Below, one piece after another: positions 5,621 through 8,003 of a DNA stretch of 8,003 nucleotides. A model generated the notes under the pieces. It saw only the letters and a list, made by a program, of their open reading frames with translations. It was not told the DNA's origin and made no database searches. The stretch comes from Roseburia sp. GTDB taxonomy: Bacteria; Bacillota_A; Clostridia; Lachnospirales; Lachnospiraceae. How positions within the stretch are numbered: position 1 is the stretch's first letter; every line of letters begins with the position of its first letter. Both the position numbers and the translations under genes were made by a program. The stretch is taken from NCBI GenBank assembly GCA_017547315.1, contig JAFYQA010000066.1, forward strand, positions 1 through 8,003. The letters are read 5' to 3'.

Positions 5621-5750
5621 CACTCCGTGAGGATGCGCAGCTCGCAGAAGAGAAATTAGTCCTACGGACACTGCTCGCGCGCACAGAATTTGCAGGCAAA
5701 TTCTGAATGCATAAATCGAGCAACGCAATTTGTTATATCACAATTAGAAA
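5621..5750 (+). repeat. Palindrome-rich spacer, candidate small dispersed palindromic element
   Basis: No gene is visible here. A small TCC/GGA hairpin with a GTGA loop (5624-5633) and GTCC/GGAC with a TAC loop (5659-5669) are followed by a perfect 10-bp inverted repeat, CAGAATTTGC / GCAAATTCTG, with a 2-nt AG centre (5684-5705). This is nested in an outer repeat TGCTCG (5672-5677) / CGAGCA (5717-5722). The 5' part is more GC-rich than the rest of the leader. Nested palindromes with a boundary just after a terminator resemble REP/MITE-like elements; I recall similar strings between genes in Lachnospiraceae but cannot verify this. The Shine-Dalgarno of ileS at 5752-5758 lies just outside. Confidence 0.5.
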
Positions 5751-5762
5751 TGGAGGAGAATT

Positions 5763-8003
5763 ATGTACAACAAAGTTGAAACGAACATGAACTTCGTTGA
5801 GAGAGAAAAACAGACTGAACAGTTCTGGAGAGAAAACGACATTTTCCGCAAATCCATGGAAAGCCGCAAAGAAGGAGAGACTTACACATTTTATGATGGT
5901 CCGCCAACAGCAAATGGTAAGCCACACATTGGACACGTATTAACACGTGTTATCAAAGACATGATTCCAAGATACCAGACTATGAAGGGCAAATATGTAC
6001 CTCGTAAGGCAGGCTGGGATACACATGGTCTTCCTGTTGAGTTAGAAGTTGAAAAACTTTTAGGCTTAAACGGAAAAGAACAGATTGAAGAGTATGGTAT
6101 GGAGCCATTCATTGGCAAGTGTAAAGAATCTGTTTGGAAATACAAAGGTATGTGGGAAGATTTTTCTAATACTGTAGGTTTCTGGGTAGATATGGACAAT
6201 CCATACGTTACTTACGATGATGATTTCATCGAATCAGAATGGTGGGCATTAAACGAAATCTGGAATAAGAAGCTTTTATACAAAGGTTTTAAGATTGTTC
6301 CATATTGTCCACGTTGTGGAACACCACTTTCTTCACAGGAAGTAGCACAGGGCTATAAGACTGTAAAAGAACGTTCTGCAATCGTAAGATTTAAAGTGAC
6401 TGGTGAAGATGCATGGTTCTTAGCATGGACCACAACCCCATGGACTTTACCATCGAACGTTGCACTTTGTGTGAATCCAGAAGACACTTACTGCAAAGTA
6501 AAAGCTGGCGACGGACAGACATATTACATGGCAGAAGCACTTCTTGATAAAGTGTTAGGCCGCCTTGCTAACGAAGAAGAAGGCGTAAAAGCTTATGAAG
6601 TATTAGAGTCATACAAAGGTCGTGACTTAGAGCACAAAGAATATGAACCATTATTTGAATGTGCAAAAAAAGTTGCTGACAAACAGCACAAAAAAGGTTT
6701 CTACGTAACATGTGATGATTACGTAACTATGACAGACGGTACAGGTATCGTTCATATCGCACCTGCATTCGGTGAAGATGATGCGAACGTAGGCCGCGCT
6801 TACGAACTTCCATTTGTACAGTTTGTGAATGAAAAGGGTGAGCTTACAGAAGAGACACCATTCGCAGGTTTATTCTGTAAAAAAGCAGACCCAGAAGTAT
6901 TAAAAGACTTAGATGCAAGAGGACAGCTTTTTGATGCTCCTAAGTTTGAACATGAATATCCACACTGCTGGAGATGTGATACCCCACTCATCTACTACGC
7001 ACGTGAATCATGGTTCATCAAGATGACAGCAGTAAAAGATGACCTTGTTGCAAATAACAAAACAGTAAACTGGATTCCAAAATCAATCGGTGAAGGCCGT
7101 TTTGGTAACTGGTTAGAGAATATCCAGGACTGGGGTATCTCACGTAACCGTTACTGGGGAACTCCACTTAATATCTGGGAATGTGAAGACTGTGGTGCAC
7201 AGGAATCTATCGGAAGCCGTGCTGCATTAGCAGAACGTACAGGCAATCCTGAAACAGCAAAAGTAGAACTTCACAGACCATATATTGATGAAGTGACATT
7301 TAAGTGTAACTGTGGTGGCTGCATGAAACGTGTACCAGAAGTTATTGACTGCTGGTTCGACTCAGGTGCAATGCCATTCGCTCAGCATCACTATCCATTT
7401 GAGAATAAAGAAGTATTTGAACAGCAGTTCCCTGCAAAATTCATCTCAGAAGGTGTTGACCAGACTCGTGGATGGTTCTACTCTTTGATGGCAGAATCTA
7501 CTTTATTATTCAACAAAGCTCCATATGAAAACGTAATCGTATTAGGTCACGTTCAGGATGAGCACGGACAGAAAATGTCTAAATCAAAAGGCAATACCGT
7601 TGATCCGTTCGAAGCATTAGAACAGTATGGTGCAGATGCAATCCGTTGGTATTTCTATATCAACAGTGCTCCATGGCTTCCAAATCGTTTCTCAGGTAAA
7701 GCCGTACAGGAAGGACAGCGTAAGTTCTTAAGTACATTATGGAATACTTATGCATTCTTCGTACTTTACGCAAATATCGATGATTTTGATGCATCTAAGT
7801 ATGCATTAGATTATGCTAAATTATCCGTTATGGATAAATGGCTCTTATCAAAATTGAATACAGTAATCAAGACAGTAGATAATAACCTTGAGAACTACCG
7901 TATTCCAGAAGCAGCAAGAGCATTAGATGAATTCGTAGATGATATGAGTAACTGGTATGTAAGACGTTCTCGTGAACGTTTCTGGGCAAAAGGCATGGAG
8001 CAG
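5763..8003 (+). CDS. ileS: Isoleucine--tRNA ligase (IleRS), type 2 form; 3' end beyond the window
   Basis: This cytoplasmic class I synthetase loads isoleucine on tRNA-Ile and edits mischarged valine. The frame is open for 747 codons from ATG at 5763 to the right edge; type 2 enzymes have roughly 1,030-1,050 residues, so the anticodon-binding end is missing only because the window stops. GGAGGAG (5752-5758) precedes the start. Seen in order: the HIGH motif (55-58) in TANGKPHIGHVLTR; GWDTHGLPVE; a zinc-type CPRCG (C182, C185); and the CP1 editing domain with WTTTPWTLPSN (222-232) and GTGIVHIAPAFGEDD (from 326). HCWRC (C402, C405) and the RNRYWGTPLNIW segment come next, then KMSKS (604-608) and the start of the helical anticodon domain (WYVRRSRERFW). 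The sequence pattern (FYDGPPTANGKPHIGHV, PRKAGWDTHG) fits the clostridial type 2 group, which is often less sensitive to mupirocin. It is regulated by the T-box upstream. Confidence 0.97.
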   Translation, partial: MYNKVETNMNFVEREKQTEQFWRENDIFRKSMESRKEGETYTFYDGPPTANGKPHIGHVLTRVIKDMIPRYQTMKGKYVPRKAGWDTHGLPVELEVEKLLGLNGKEQIEEYGMEPFIGKCKESVWKYKGMWEDFSNTVGFWVDMDNPYVTYDDDFIESEWWALNEIWNKKLLYKGFKIVPYCPRCGTPLSSQEVAQGYKTVKERSAIVRFKVTGEDAWFLAWTTTPWTLPSNVALCVNPEDTYCKVKAGDGQTYYMAEALLDKVLGRLANEEEGVKAYEVLESYKGRDLEHKEYEPLFECAKKVADKQHKKGFYVTCDDYVTMTDGTGIVHIAPAFGEDDANVGRAYELPFVQFVNEKGELTEETPFAGLFCKKADPEVLKDLDARGQLFDAPKFEHEYPHCWRCDTPLIYYARESWFIKMTAVKDDLVANNKTVNWIPKSIGEGRFGNWLENIQDWGISRNRYWGTPLNIWECEDCGAQESIGSRAALAERTGNPETAKVELHRPYIDEVTFKCNCGGCMKRVPEVIDCWFDSGAMPFAQHHYPFENKEVFEQQFPAKFISEGVDQTRGWFYSLMAESTLLFNKAPYENVIVLGHVQDEHGQKMSKSKGNTVDPFEALEQYGADAIRWYFYINSAPWLPNRFSGKAVQEGQRKFLSTLWNTYAFFVLYANIDDFDASKYALDYAKLSVMDKWLLSKLNTVIKTVDNNLENYRIPEAARALDEFVDDMSNWYVRRSRERFWAKGMEQ

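Noticed and set aside
5623..5758. CTCC (5623-5626) as an anti-Shine-Dalgarno pairing with the ileS GGAG at 5752-5758
   Set aside because: Only four bases pair over a distance of more than 120 nt, which is expected by chance.
5490..6199. Several minus-strand open frames across the ileS leader and 5' end of ileS
   Set aside because: All are antisense to the T-box leader or to ileS coding sequence and lack start signals or family motifs.

Overview
The window is an AT-rich chromosomal segment from a Gram-positive, low-GC bacterium, most likely a clostridial Firmicute close to Lachnospiraceae. The signs are strong GGAGG-type ribosome binding sites, consensus sigma-A promoters, two T-box riboswitch leaders on aminoacyl-tRNA synthetase genes, a type 2 (eukaryote-like) isoleucyl-tRNA synthetase, and intrinsic terminators. 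The assignment is inference from gene content; there is no rRNA or other phylogenetic marker here.

Layout, all genes on the + strand: positions 51-79 hold a near-consensus promoter, followed by a tRNA-Ser-type T-box leader (about 86-375) with antiterminator and terminator. A hairpin-rich spacer (about 368-497) leads to serS (513-1802), which ends in a long hairpin terminator (about 1847-1914). Next come an M32-family metallocarboxypeptidase (2034-3536), a HAD-superfamily phosphatase (3634-4272) and a DHH/DHHA1 phosphoesterase (4283-5254). The last two are only 10 nt apart and probably co-transcribed. The stop codon of the DHH gene lies inside the -35 box of the next promoter. Two tandem promoters (5251-5279 and 5291-5319) then lead into a tRNA-Ile-type T-box leader (about 5326-5604), a second palindrome-rich spacer (5601-5722), and ileS (5763 to beyond the right edge, 747 codons visible).

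How it works together: serS and ileS are each controlled by transcription antitermination in response to their own uncharged tRNA. The variable base of each T-box bulge fits the expected discriminator base of the cognate tRNA (UGGC for Ser, UGGU for Ile). The three genes between them are ordinary housekeeping enzymes: peptide trimming, small-phosphate hydrolysis, and nanoRNA/cyclic-dinucleotide or pAp-type phosphoester hydrolysis. No terminator is visible between the DHH gene and the ileS promoter, so the ileS T-box terminator may also end, or gate, transcripts from the upstream genes.

I found no wholly new protein system. The most unusual material is in the two leaders. Both have a second hairpin that begins in the terminator's own U-tract. 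The ileS antiterminator has a non-canonical bulge. The ileS spacer carries a perfect 10-bp palindrome with a 2-nt loop nested in an outer 6-bp inverted repeat, which looks like a small dispersed or mobile palindromic element.
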